A stretch of DNA of 60,521 nucleotides from Nostocales cyanobacterium LEGE 11386. GTDB taxonomy: Bacteria > Cyanobacteriota > Cyanobacteriia > Cyanobacteriales > Nostocaceae. The notes beneath the pieces are model-generated. The model was not told the DNA's origin. It did no database searches and worked only from the letters and a program-made list of their open reading frames with translations. The position numbers and the translations under genes were made by a program. The DNA is taken from the NCBI GenBank assembly GCA_015207155.1, contig JADEXK010000036.1:1-60521 (forward strand), in the 5' to 3' direction. Below are positions 1 to 8,044 of the stretch, one piece after another. Within the stretch, counting starts at the first letter, position 1. Each line of letters starts with the position of its first letter.

Positions 1-112
1 GGAATGGGGAATGGGGAAGATGGGACGGTAGAAATAATTTTTCTTGTCTCCTTGTCCTCTTGTCCCCTTGTCCTCAACTCCCTACTCCCTACTACCTACT
101 GATTCGTTCTGT
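1..112. repeat. Heptamer-like short tandem repeats
   Basis: Variants of GGGGAAT, CTTGTCC and CTCCCTA follow one another in short runs with no coding content. The same word family returns near 29409-29530 and at the very end of the window (60437-60521). This matches the short tandemly repeated sequences typical of heterocystous cyanobacteria. It lies just downstream of the minus-strand gene that ends at 121. Confidence 0.7.
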
Positions 113-120
113 TTTCCGGA

Positions 121-693
121 CTAATTATCTTCATAGCGTTTTAGCAGCAGATGCAAAAATTTAGTTGCTGTCAGGCGCTCTGGCGGGGGAGAAACTTCAA
201 TAGATGGATCTACCCACCAACCTTGTACTGTTTGGGGCGATCGCCACATGGATAAATGGTCAACTGGTGGTTCTGCATAAAAATTATTATGCCCAGTACC
301 CAGTAACGAAGAACTCCAATGGGTAAAATAATCATGACTGATCCGATGTATGGGAAAGTTGCCACATAGTGGTACTCCCCAGCCATCTATGGCAACAAAG
401 GCTTTGACATTACCTCCCAAAAGTTGCCAAGAATAAGCTGCACCTATTGCCCCGACCACACCAGCACTAAAGCTAATGAACACAACTGGCGATTTTAGCT
501 CATGCTGCAAGCGATCGCCTAAAAACTGCAAAATGTGAAGTGATGATAAAGCTAATAAACTGTGGCCTGGAAAAACCAGCACTTTCACCTTATTTTGATA
601 TATTAAGCTATCAGATATGGGATATAACCATTCTGATATAAAGCTTTCAGTTAAGGCTGGCTCATGGATTCCAGGGCAAATGATTATACTCAT
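121..693 (-). CDS. Small alpha/beta-hydrolase-like conserved protein
   Basis: This is a complete 190-residue protein with no signal peptide. It opens with a hydrophobic strand and loop (SIIICPGIHEP) as in alpha/beta hydrolases. The segment VVFISFSAGVVGA resembles a nucleophile elbow in which the first Gly of GxSxG is replaced by Ser (S-F-S-A-G), so the central Ser could be the nucleophile. A late VDHLSMW segment could supply the catalytic His. At this length it would be a minimal hydrolase core. Substrate and pathway are unknown. Two HIP1-like GCGATCGC sites lie inside the gene. It is divergent from the chelatase-like gene on the other side of a 378-bp spacer. The fold assignment is inference from motifs; a conserved cyanobacterial protein without enzymatic activity is the alternative. 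Confidence 0.6.
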   Translation of the reverse strand: MSIIICPGIHEPALTESFISEWLYPISDSLIYQNKVKVLVFPGHSLLALSSLHILQFLGDRLQHELKSPVVFISFSAGVVGAIGAAYSWQLLGGNVKAFVAIDGWGVPLCGNFPIHRISHDYFTHWSSSLLGTGHNNFYAEPPVDHLSMWRSPQTVQGWWVDPSIEVSPPPERLTATKFLHLLLKRYEDN

Positions 694-1071
694 TCGTCTT
701 TAGTACTAAACAGTTGTCAAGTTATTTATAAAAAGTTTTGTATCCAATAAGACTGGGTTTTAAGTGATTTAGAGTAAACACAGTGCTAACAAAAATTTAC
801 TCAATTACCCAACCTTGCTTTTAGGATATATGAAAATTTCGCGCTGACACAAATCAGGTGTTGGATACAGAATACTAGAATAACTATTTTCTAATACTCA
901 GTATTTAGTAATAACCACAGTATGTCTTTTGATATATTGTTGTTAATTTTGTCGCTATCCTATCCGGGGGGATGGGATAATAATTTACGAGTCAGCGACA
1001 CAATCCAGCTATTCCTTAGCTAGTTTTGTTCTGCACTCTGGTTTATATTGATTTATATTGAGGAACTCATT
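694..1071. other. Divergent intergenic region
   Basis: This 378-bp spacer between two divergent genes is AT-rich and has no credible open frame. Its one notable element is a strong dyad at 950-1000, listed separately. It must contain the promoters of both neighbours, but I could not place a convincing -35/-10 pair. Confidence 0.6.
950..1000 (+). promoter_or_regulatory. Two-tier hairpin before the chelatase-like gene
   Basis: The outer arms TGTCGCT (950-956) and AGCGACA (994-1000) pair perfectly. The inner arms ATCCTATCC (957-965) and GGATGGGAT (970-978) pair over 9 bp with one G-U wobble around a GGGG loop. An unpaired stretch of about 15 nt sits on the 3' side between the inner and outer stems. 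The structure ends 71 nt before the GTG start at 1072, so it could be a 5'-UTR element or an operator. It does not match a riboswitch class I can name. Confidence 0.45.
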
Positions 1072-2193
1072 GTGGTTGCCACGCCGGAAAAACAGCAACA
1101 CATCCACGAGCAATTATCAGGTCAAGACCGAGTAGCTGTATTGCTTATGGGCTATGGTGAAGTTGAAAGCTACGAAGACTTCGCGAACTATAACGAACAA
1201 GCTTTAAATCTACTGACAGCAAAATTTGCACCAGTACCCACCTGGATTTATCCTCCTCTAGCAAAGCTGTTGGCGTTATTTGACCGCCATGAATGGGGAC
1301 ATACGCACCACGATTTTATCTCCCCACACAACGCCATATTTGAACAGCAACGCGCTGGTATCGAAAAGAATTTGCAAGCCAAGTGGGGCGATGCTATCCA
1401 AGTTTTCAAAGCCTTCAACTTCTGCGCTCCTCACCTACCTCACCAAGTTCTGGCAGAAATAAAAAATCAAGGCTTCGACAAAATACTCATTTACCCGTTG
1501 TTGGTTGTTGATTCTATCTTTACCAGTGGGATTGCTGTTGAGCAAGTTAACAACGCTTTAGCCCAAATGGCTGATGAAGAGCAACATTGGGTCAAAGGAC
1601 TGCGTTACATTCCCTCCTTTTTTAACGAACCAGCCTATATCAATTTGATGGCTCATTTAGTTGAGGAAAAAATTACCGCCGACTTAAGTGCAACTTACCT
1701 ACCTTCTCAAATCGGTATTGTCCTCATGAATCACGGTTGTCCCCACAAAGCCAAGGGATTCACATCGGGAATTATCGAAAGTCAAGCACTGTACGATGCG
1801 GTACGGGACAAATTAATTAACCGCTATCCTTTGATTTCCGTGGGTTGGCTCAACCACGACACACCCTTAATTGAATGGACTTTGCCAAATGCCGAGCAAG
1901 CTGCTAGTAACCTGATTCAATTGGGCGCAAAAGTCGTGGTCTTTATGCCCATTGGCTTTGCCACAGAAAACCATGAAACTCTATTAGATGTACACCACAT
2001 CATTCATACTTTAGAGAAAAAACATTCTGGTGTGAATTATGTACAAATGCCTTGCGTTAACGACCATCCAGAATTTTTGGACATGGCTGCTGAATGGGCA
2101 AATGCTCATATTAGTGAGTTAATCAATGAGCAAGCTATGGTGATTAATCCTCAATTAGCTATTAATCACCATCACCATCACCATCATCATTAG
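1072..2193 (+). CDS. Ferrochelatase-superfamily protein with C-terminal His8 tail
   Basis: This is a class II chelatase-fold protein (HemH superfamily). I chose the GTG at 1072 because TTGAGGAA (1058-1065) is a good ribosome binding site; the frame is also open from a TTG at 1048. With this start it has 373 residues. A conserved His (MNHGCP, H221) corresponds to the SAH motif of ferrochelatases. A conserved Glu (GFATENHETL, E302) corresponds to their second metal-site residue. The spacing of 81 residues equals that of His183 and Glu264 in Bacillus subtilis HemH. The chlorophyll-binding-type C-terminal extension of usual cyanobacterial ferrochelatase is missing; instead the protein ends in eight consecutive His codons before TAG. 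The tail suggests binding or storage of Ni, Co, Zn or Fe. The metal and tetrapyrrole substrate cannot be told from sequence. It is a single gene followed by a hairpin. Confidence 0.75.
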   Translation: MVATPEKQQHIHEQLSGQDRVAVLLMGYGEVESYEDFANYNEQALNLLTAKFAPVPTWIYPPLAKLLALFDRHEWGHTHHDFISPHNAIFEQQRAGIEKNLQAKWGDAIQVFKAFNFCAPHLPHQVLAEIKNQGFDKILIYPLLVVDSIFTSGIAVEQVNNALAQMADEEQHWVKGLRYIPSFFNEPAYINLMAHLVEEKITADLSATYLPSQIGIVLMNHGCPHKAKGFTSGIIESQALYDAVRDKLINRYPLISVGWLNHDTPLIEWTLPNAEQAASNLIQLGAKVVVFMPIGFATENHETLLDVHHIIHTLEKKHSGVNYVQMPCVNDHPEFLDMAAEWANAHISELINEQAMVINPQLAINHHHHHHHH

Positions 2194-2204
2194 GTAACAT
2201 CTGA

Positions 2205-2250
2205 CAGGGGGATAATATGATAACAAAGAAATTTCTTAATTATCCCCCTG
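2205..2250. terminator. Terminator-like hairpin between convergent genes
   Basis: CAGGGGGATAAT (2205-2216) and ATTATCCCCCTG (2239-2250) form a perfect 12-bp stem with a 22-nt loop. It lies 12 bp after the chelatase-like stop codon and 22 bp after the end of the convergent minus-strand gene, so it could serve both. There is no strong T tract on either side, so efficiency is uncertain. Confidence 0.6.
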
Positions 2251-2272
2251 GCTTTAGTTCACTGTAAAAGTC

Positions 2273-4945
2273 CTAGTCAAATTGACTCAAAACCTTACTG
2301 ACATCAACGGCTAACTTTTGCCCTAACTTGAGCAACTGACGGCATTGATTATTATCTTCTTTATTGGCAAGAGTAGTAAGACACAATGGCACAATTTGAC
2401 TGTGCAGACAGCTGAAGTATAGCTCTTGAGAACGATGCAAAGAGATACCAATATTTAGCTGATAGCCGACATCAATCAACCTTTCTAAACATTGAATTTC
2501 TGTAGCAAAAGTACCATTAGTATCGTGTAACAATTGCCAGAGTAATCGCACAATCAATTGTTCTAATATCTGCTTGCCTTCGGGAATATTTAGCCGACAA
2601 CGCAAATGTTTAGCTTCAGTAGCGATCGCTTCTAATTCGACAATGTGATTTAAACTTAGTAACGGTTCGGTAATGTCTTGCTCTAGCGATCGCAATGTCA
2701 TCATACAGCGATAACCTAAAGCAATTTCTGCGGCTACTTGCAACTCTTGGGGAACCTCTAATTCATCTCGGTGAAAGGCCATCAGCACGCCATAATTATC
2801 CCGGTATGCTTGGGTATAAAGCTGGTCTAAACGTGTCAGCGTTTCCTGACTTAGTAGGCGCATAATCCGGTGGCGTTCTTCGGCAAAGAGATTCTGCAAG
2901 TTGAAAGTCTCTTCTCTAAATAATTGCGTCATTGCCAATATTGTTTGAGATGCACTGGCTTGTTGCAGTACGCCAAATAATTTTTCTTTCAATTGGCTGT
3001 AGTCACGTCGTCCAGTAAATAGTTGTGTGCAGCAGTGGAAATCCCAACCTCCCAAATGCAGAACTGCAAACACTAAACTTTCGCTTTCCCAGGTAATTTC
3101 TGATACTAGCTTCAAATGACCTACAGCTAAAGTCAATGATCCCATGCGTTGCATTTGGTAATCTATCTCATTGACTGTGTAGCAATAAACTCGCTTTTTG
3201 TGAGTGCTGAGTGTCAATTCCTGGCTGTTAAACAGGGAAGTAATGGCGTAATGGGCAGCTACTTGCTTAACGCTAATTTGGGCAGTTTGCACCATTTGCC
3301 GATAAACTTCTGCACCATGTTTGAAGAGATCCACATTACTGGGGGCTAAACCCAAGCGTTTGAGGAAACTCTTTTCTAACTGTACACCCGCCACATCTCC
3401 AGCCAATTCCAAAGCACGGGCGGCGTAGCGGAGAATCTGCGTTCCTTCTGGGCGAGAAATTTCTTCAAAAAACCATCCACAACTGGTGAACATCAGCAAA
3501 GCATGACGTTGCATTTCCAACAAGCGTAAAGCATCTACTTGTTCGGCTGCTGTGAGTTTGTGGGTTTGATGGCGAGAGAGAAAGCGGTTAACATTGGCAG
3601 GAGAGCGATCGCGCATGACTTGAATATATTCATCCCGCGCTTGCCAGGGATCACGAAATAGTTGCCTACCATGTTCCTCATACACTTCAATTAGCTGATC
3701 CCGCAGCCAATTTAAAGCATTCCGCAACGGGCGACGCCATTTTTGATGCCACACACCACCTTCACCACCGCAACCACAGTCATCTTGCCATCTGCCTACA
3801 CCATGGGCACAACTCCAAGCTGTGACTGGCTTTAATTCAACTTCCCAGGTGGGAGTATTCAGGCTGAGATAGTGGGCAAAGTTCGTCACTGTCCACCCGT
3901 GGTTGGGAAACTCGCCGATAAAGGCATAGGCTAAAGTTTTCTCGGTTCCCTTCTTATGGTGCCCAAAGGTTTCTCCATCTGTCGCCACAGAAATTAATTG
4001 TGCTGGACGGTGATCCCCACGGACTGCTGAACCGATGCGTCCAGCAAAGTGATTTGAACTATAAACAACATCACTAAAACCCATATCCCGCGAGATTGGG
4101 CCATCGTAGAAAAAGATATCAATGTAAGGATGGGAGTCCCTATGATCCCCACTCCCCTCCTTAATCGTGCTGAGGGGTGAAGCCGCAGTACTGAGTTTTG
4201 ACTTTAAATAACAGCGATAAGGGCGGGTGGGATCAATTTGACTCCCGCCAACTTCATGCCATTCAGGCTGGGGATCATCCTCAGTTGGTAGGGGACGACA
4301 ACGCTGTGCCTGAGAGGGTGCCAGGATAATGAAGCGAATTCCTTCGGCAACCAAGGCTTCTAAAGTGGCATAGTCTACACCAGTTTCTGCTAGCCACATA
4401 CCTTCGGGATCGCGGTCAAAGCGGGAGCGGAAGTCTTCTTTACCCCAGCGAATTTGGGTGTATTTATCCCGTTCATTGGCCAGAGGCATGATGATGTGAT
4501 TGTATACTTGCGCGATCGCATTGCCGTGACCTTGCAAGCGTTGAGAACTTTTAGCGTCCGCCTCCAAAATGCGCTGATAAACCTCTAAATCGTAGCGTTC
4601 CAGCCACGACATCAGCGTTGGCCCTATATTAAAACTGAAATATTCGTAATTATTCACGATCCCCACTACTTCGCCCCGGTCATTTAAGATCCTGGCAAAG
4701 GCATTTGGGCGATAGCATTCCCAATGAATGCGTTCATTCCAATTATGGAAAGGTGCCGCACTAGGTTGGCGTTCAATCGCATCCAAATAAGGGTTTTCCC
4801 TTGGTGGCTGGTAAAAATGACCATGCACCGTCACATAAACACCAGTCGCCTGTTTCAGGGGATCAGTCTGGTGATGATCTTTGGGAGTTAAATGTGATGT
4901 AAATGTAGAGCCAGAGCTAGCTGGCAATTCAGCAGCAGAAGTCAT
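2273..4945 (-). CDS. Glycoside hydrolase family 57 protein (DUF3536 type)
   Basis: This 890-residue cytoplasmic protein is expected to hydrolyse or rearrange alpha-glucans such as glycogen. The N-terminal GH57 barrel begins after about 30 linker residues with HGHFYQPPRENP (residues 41-52). It continues with the WNERIHWECYRPNAFARI segment and the typical IDIFFYDGPISRDMGF and VATDGETFGHH blocks. The last of these is where the catalytic Asp is expected. A Cys-rich stretch (CAHGVGRWQDDCGCGG) and a long helical C-terminal half follow, as in DUF3536 proteins. An atypical linker (near 4127-4200) rich in Ser and Gly interrupts the barrel just before the IDIFFYDGP block and looks repeat-derived. The exact substrate is not known for this subfamily. 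It is a single gene, convergent with the chelatase-like gene. Confidence 0.85.
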   Translation of the reverse strand: MTSAAELPASSGSTFTSHLTPKDHHQTDPLKQATGVYVTVHGHFYQPPRENPYLDAIERQPSAAPFHNWNERIHWECYRPNAFARILNDRGEVVGIVNNYEYFSFNIGPTLMSWLERYDLEVYQRILEADAKSSQRLQGHGNAIAQVYNHIIMPLANERDKYTQIRWGKEDFRSRFDRDPEGMWLAETGVDYATLEALVAEGIRFIILAPSQAQRCRPLPTEDDPQPEWHEVGGSQIDPTRPYRCYLKSKLSTAASPLSTIKEGSGDHRDSHPYIDIFFYDGPISRDMGFSDVVYSSNHFAGRIGSAVRGDHRPAQLISVATDGETFGHHKKGTEKTLAYAFIGEFPNHGWTVTNFAHYLSLNTPTWEVELKPVTAWSCAHGVGRWQDDCGCGGEGGVWHQKWRRPLRNALNWLRDQLIEVYEEHGRQLFRDPWQARDEYIQVMRDRSPANVNRFLSRHQTHKLTAAEQVDALRLLEMQRHALLMFTSCGWFFEEISRPEGTQILRYAARALELAGDVAGVQLEKSFLKRLGLAPSNVDLFKHGAEVYRQMVQTAQISVKQVAAHYAITSLFNSQELTLSTHKKRVYCYTVNEIDYQMQRMGSLTLAVGHLKLVSEITWESESLVFAVLHLGGWDFHCCTQLFTGRRDYSQLKEKLFGVLQQASASQTILAMTQLFREETFNLQNLFAEERHRIMRLLSQETLTRLDQLYTQAYRDNYGVLMAFHRDELEVPQELQVAAEIALGYRCMMTLRSLEQDITEPLLSLNHIVELEAIATEAKHLRCRLNIPEGKQILEQLIVRLLWQLLHDTNGTFATEIQCLERLIDVGYQLNIGISLHRSQELYFSCLHSQIVPLCLTTLANKEDNNQCRQLLKLGQKLAVDVSKVLSQFD

Positions 4946-5584
4946 GTATATTTATCCAAACAAAAAACTTACATTTGCGCCGAAAATCTTGCATTGAAAC
5001 CTTTCTACAGAGGTTTGAACACAAAATCCGGTATATAGGAAAACTATGGGTATAGAATACAGTTAAATCTCCAAAAAAGCTGTCTGACTAGAGTGGGAAA
5101 TCTGCGTTATCGCACAGCCATTTCCCAGATTACTCGAAATAATTAGCCATTGAACAACGCCTCAGTTGGGGTTTCTTCGTTGACAAAGCCAGTAAAAAAA
5201 TTAATTGTCTTTTAATTTATTAAACCCTATATTTGGCATGAAATACTGGCTCAATTTGATATTTTTACTACGAAAGATTGCCAAAACTCCATATATTGCA
5301 ATTTTATTTTACATATCTTGCACCAGACTAGAAACAGTACAATCTCTGAATGGAACCGTGAACACTTGAGAGTATCCTAGAGTTTTGAATAGTGCTGAGT
5401 GCTTTCTAAGTGCTGAGTGCTGTAAAGCCCTGCGGGCATAGCTGCGCTTATAGCCCGTGCTGAGTGCTGGGTGCTTCCTTTTTAGGTAAAGAATTCGCCT
5501 TTGTCTTCTTGTCTAAGATTGATTGGTGATTTTTTACTTGCAGTTCCCTTATGTTTCACGGCTATTCTCACTTTAAGGTAGTAA
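4946..5584. other. Intergenic region with heptamer repeat block
   Basis: No gene is visible in these 639 bp. At 5391-5475 AGTGCTGAGTGCT-type heptamers surround a module reading GCCCTGCGGGC ... GCTTATAGCCC, which can fold. TAAGGTAG (5574-5581), just before the cax start, is a plausible ribosome binding site. The rest is AT-rich and featureless. Confidence 0.6.
5391..5475. repeat. AGTGCTG heptamer repeat with embedded palindrome
   Basis: Several copies of the heptamer unit AGTGCTG or GAGTGCT flank a short GC-rich inverted module (GCCCTGCGGGC, then TAGCCCGTGCTG). Related blocks recur at 7944-8044, 12125-12205, 53697-53731 and 58017-58075, always in spacers. Confidence 0.7.
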
Positions 5585-6676
5585 ATGTCAGTTAAAAACG
5601 CTATTTTTCTCGTTTTCTTACTGTTTATCCCGGTTTCCTTAGCAGCTCACTTTCTGGAGTGGGGAGAATTGATAGTTTTCATCACAGCTGGATTAGCAAT
5701 TTTGCCCTTAGCCGCTTGGATGGGTACAGCCACAGAAGAAATTGCTGTCGTAGTGGGCCCCACACTGGGAGGGTTCTTAAATGCCACCTTTGGCAACGCC
5801 ACGGAACTGATTATAGCTTTAGTTGCCTTAAACGCCGGGTTGGTGGATGTAGTCAAAGCGAGTATCACAGGTTCGATTATCAGCAACTTACTACTGGTGA
5901 TGGGTTTTTCCATGCTTTTAGGTGGACTGCGCTACAAAGAACAAACATTTCAGTCAATTGTGGCGCGGGTGAATGCTTCATCGATGAATTTGGCGGTGAT
6001 TGCCATTTTGTTGCCAACAGCAATGAACTACACCTCTATAGGAATTAGCGAAAAAACTCTGCAAAATCTGTCGCTGGCTGTTGCAGTAGTATTGATTTTG
6101 GTCTATGCCTTGACGCTACTATTTTCCATGAAAACCCACGCTTATCTATATGATGTGGGTGTAGCAGAGATAGAAGCAGAGGAACCCCCGCATACTAAAC
6201 CTAACATTTGGCTGTGGAGTGGGGTGCTACTAGTATGTACTCTACTGGTGGCACTGGAATCGGAAATGCTGGTGGGTTCTTTAGAGGTAGCTACATCTCA
6301 GTTAGGTTTGACATCACTGTTTACAGGGGTGATTTTGGTTCCCATTGTGGGTAACGCTGCTGAACACGCCACCGCAGTCACCGTGGCCATGAAAGATAAG
6401 ATGGATCTTTCCCTATCGGTGGCTGTAGGTTCAAGTATGCAGATTGCCTTATTTGTCGCCCCTGTATTAGTGATTGCGGGGTGGGTACTCGGTCAACCAA
6501 TGGATTTGGATTTCAACCCCTTTGAATTAGTTGCTGTGGCGGTATCAGTGCTGATTGCTAATAGCATTAGTTCTGATGGTAAGTCTAATTGGTTAGAAGG
6601 CACTTTACTCTTAGCCGCTTATATAGTGCTGGGATTTGCTTTCTACTTTCATCCAGTCATCGATGGTATCGGATAG
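5585..6676 (+). CDS. cax: Ca2+/H+ antiporter (CAX family)
   Basis: This integral membrane protein of 363 residues, the usual CAX length with about 11 hydrophobic segments, exchanges cytosolic Ca2+ for protons. The two alpha-repeat signatures are clear: GNATELIIALVAL (residues 70-82) and GNAAEHATAVTVAM (256-269). Their Gly-Asn-x-x-Glu cores line the cation site. A short acidic stretch (EIEAEEPP) links the two halves, matching the acidic central loop of the family. The ATG at 5585 follows AAGG at a good distance. A strong intrinsic terminator follows, so it is a single-gene transcript. It probably acts in Ca2+ homeostasis and salt or alkali tolerance. Confidence 0.92.
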   Translation: MSVKNAIFLVFLLFIPVSLAAHFLEWGELIVFITAGLAILPLAAWMGTATEEIAVVVGPTLGGFLNATFGNATELIIALVALNAGLVDVVKASITGSIISNLLLVMGFSMLLGGLRYKEQTFQSIVARVNASSMNLAVIAILLPTAMNYTSIGISEKTLQNLSLAVAVVLILVYALTLLFSMKTHAYLYDVGVAEIEAEEPPHTKPNIWLWSGVLLVCTLLVALESEMLVGSLEVATSQLGLTSLFTGVILVPIVGNAAEHATAVTVAMKDKMDLSLSVAVGSSMQIALFVAPVLVIAGWVLGQPMDLDFNPFELVAVAVSVLIANSISSDGKSNWLEGTLLLAAYIVLGFAFYFHPVIDGIG

Positions 6677-6688
6677 TTAGTTTTAGAG

Positions 6689-6729
6689 GCGATCGCTCTT
6701 GAGTTTAACCGAGAGCGATCGCTTTTTTT
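6689..6729 (+). terminator. Intrinsic terminator built from HIP1 sequences
   Basis: GCGATCGCTCT (6689-6699) pairs perfectly with AGAGCGATCGC (6712-6722) around a 12-nt loop, followed by seven T (6723-6729). Each arm contains one HIP1 octamer. It lies 13 bp after the cax stop codon. Confidence 0.9.
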
Positions 6730-7379
6730 GACTGAGGTAAGAATTGGTGGTAATTTTTCTTACTTAGTTAGCAGTCACAAAGTGATATTTTCTCAATCAA
6801 CAACTTGATTGTGGTTAAAAATTGTACAAAATTTTATCATACTTTGAACACCGAAAATGGTTATTAATCATACTATTTTAGATTTTAAATTTGAGATTTT
6901 GGATTATATTTGCGTGGTGAACCGCAGAAAAATAATTACTGGATAAACTTTTGAAGACTTCATGTTGCATCATCGTTGTTCAACTTGTTATCAGTAATTG
7001 ATACAGTTGATTACTGACTATATTATTTAATATATATGTTTATTTAGTGCCTTCAATTACTTAGTAATTTAATGAGACTTTGGGGGGAAGAAAGCAAGTA
7101 ATAGGCTACTGTAAATTTGATTTGCGTAAAATTAAATTTGCCAAAATGCAATGCTCCCAAATTAACTCTTCTATGAAGTAGTTTTAGTTATTGAATGAAG
7201 CCAAAAAATCATCAATCAGGATGTAGCTTTGATGACAATTGTCATGTTCAACTATTTATGGGTCAAACTTTTCTAAAAAATTATTACATCATTTTTTGTA
7301 TTTATCCGTATAAACTATTCCGGACTAACAACAAGTTTGTTTGTCAAGAGAGATCAGGGTGTTAGTAAAATGAATTACC
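6730..7379. other. AT-rich intergenic region
   Basis: These 650 bp have no credible gene. The long spacer before the peptidoglycan-binding protein probably holds its promoter and a long leader, but no motif stands out beyond AT-rich runs. Confidence 0.5.
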
Positions 7380-7943
7380 ATGAGTGAAATTGGCCTGCTG
7401 ATGTCGGGCGTATTAACTACAAGACCGGCTTCTTTGCCCAATAATTTACCGAAGCAGCAACCATTTCAAATGGAAAATAGCTTGCCGAAGTTAACACAGA
7501 GTAAGTTAACTCAATTAGTTCCAAATACCCAAATCACACCACCTGAATTCATCCAGACAGATGAAACTTCTTCAGCGACTTTATCAGCACTTCAATTAGA
7601 GCAAGACAAAATCCTTCAGAAAATTTCCCAAAAGCATCTATCTCAAGGTTCGTTGACCTTAGCTAAAGCCCGCTATGCCCAAGCCACAGGCAAGGCAGGC
7701 ATAAAAGTAGCAGCACGACCCCAAAGGTTTAGTGGCCAACCTATGCCACTTCTGCGTTTTGGTAATTCAGGTACTTCTGTCAGAGTTTTGCAAAGACTTT
7801 TAGTCTCTAATGGCTATGCCATTCGAGTTGATGGGGCATTTGGTCCACTGACAGAAACAGCTGTTAAAGCTTTCCAAAACCAGCGAAGGTTAGCAGTAGA
7901 TGGAATAGTTGGCCCCAGAACTTGGCGCGAGTTGACAATCTAA
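7380..7943 (+). CDS. Peptidoglycan-binding-domain protein
   Basis: This 187-residue protein has a low-complexity Gln/Pro/Thr-rich N-terminal half and a C-terminal PG_binding_1 domain at about residues 120-187. The domain is recognisable from LRFGNSGTSVRVLQRLL, then DGAFGPLTETAVKAFQ, then DGIVGPRTWREL. The domain binds cell-wall peptidoglycan. No cleavable signal peptide is obvious at the N terminus, so the route out of the cytoplasm is unclear. No catalytic domain accompanies it. It is a single gene, convergent with susA. Confidence 0.8.
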   Translation: MSEIGLLMSGVLTTRPASLPNNLPKQQPFQMENSLPKLTQSKLTQLVPNTQITPPEFIQTDETSSATLSALQLEQDKILQKISQKHLSQGSLTLAKARYAQATGKAGIKVAARPQRFSGQPMPLLRFGNSGTSVRVLQRLLVSNGYAIRVDGAFGPLTETAVKAFQNQRRLAVDGIVGPRTWRELTI

Positions 7944-8044
7944 AGGAGTGCTGAGTGCTGAGTGAGGATACTTGTTTACTCATATTGTTTGAGTAATGAC
8001 ACAGGTACTCATTCTACTCAGCACTTTCAACTCAGCACTATTAG
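7944..8044. repeat. Heptamer repeats in inverted orientation
   Basis: AGTGCTGAGTGCTGAGTG (7948-7965) on the left faces CTCAGCAC units (about 8019-8040) on the right. The two arms can fold into an imperfect hairpin between two convergent genes. It probably doubles as a transcription end for both. Confidence 0.65.

Noticed and set aside
5659..6048. 129-codon plus-strand frame inside cax
   Set aside because: Shifted-frame shadow of the antiporter gene.
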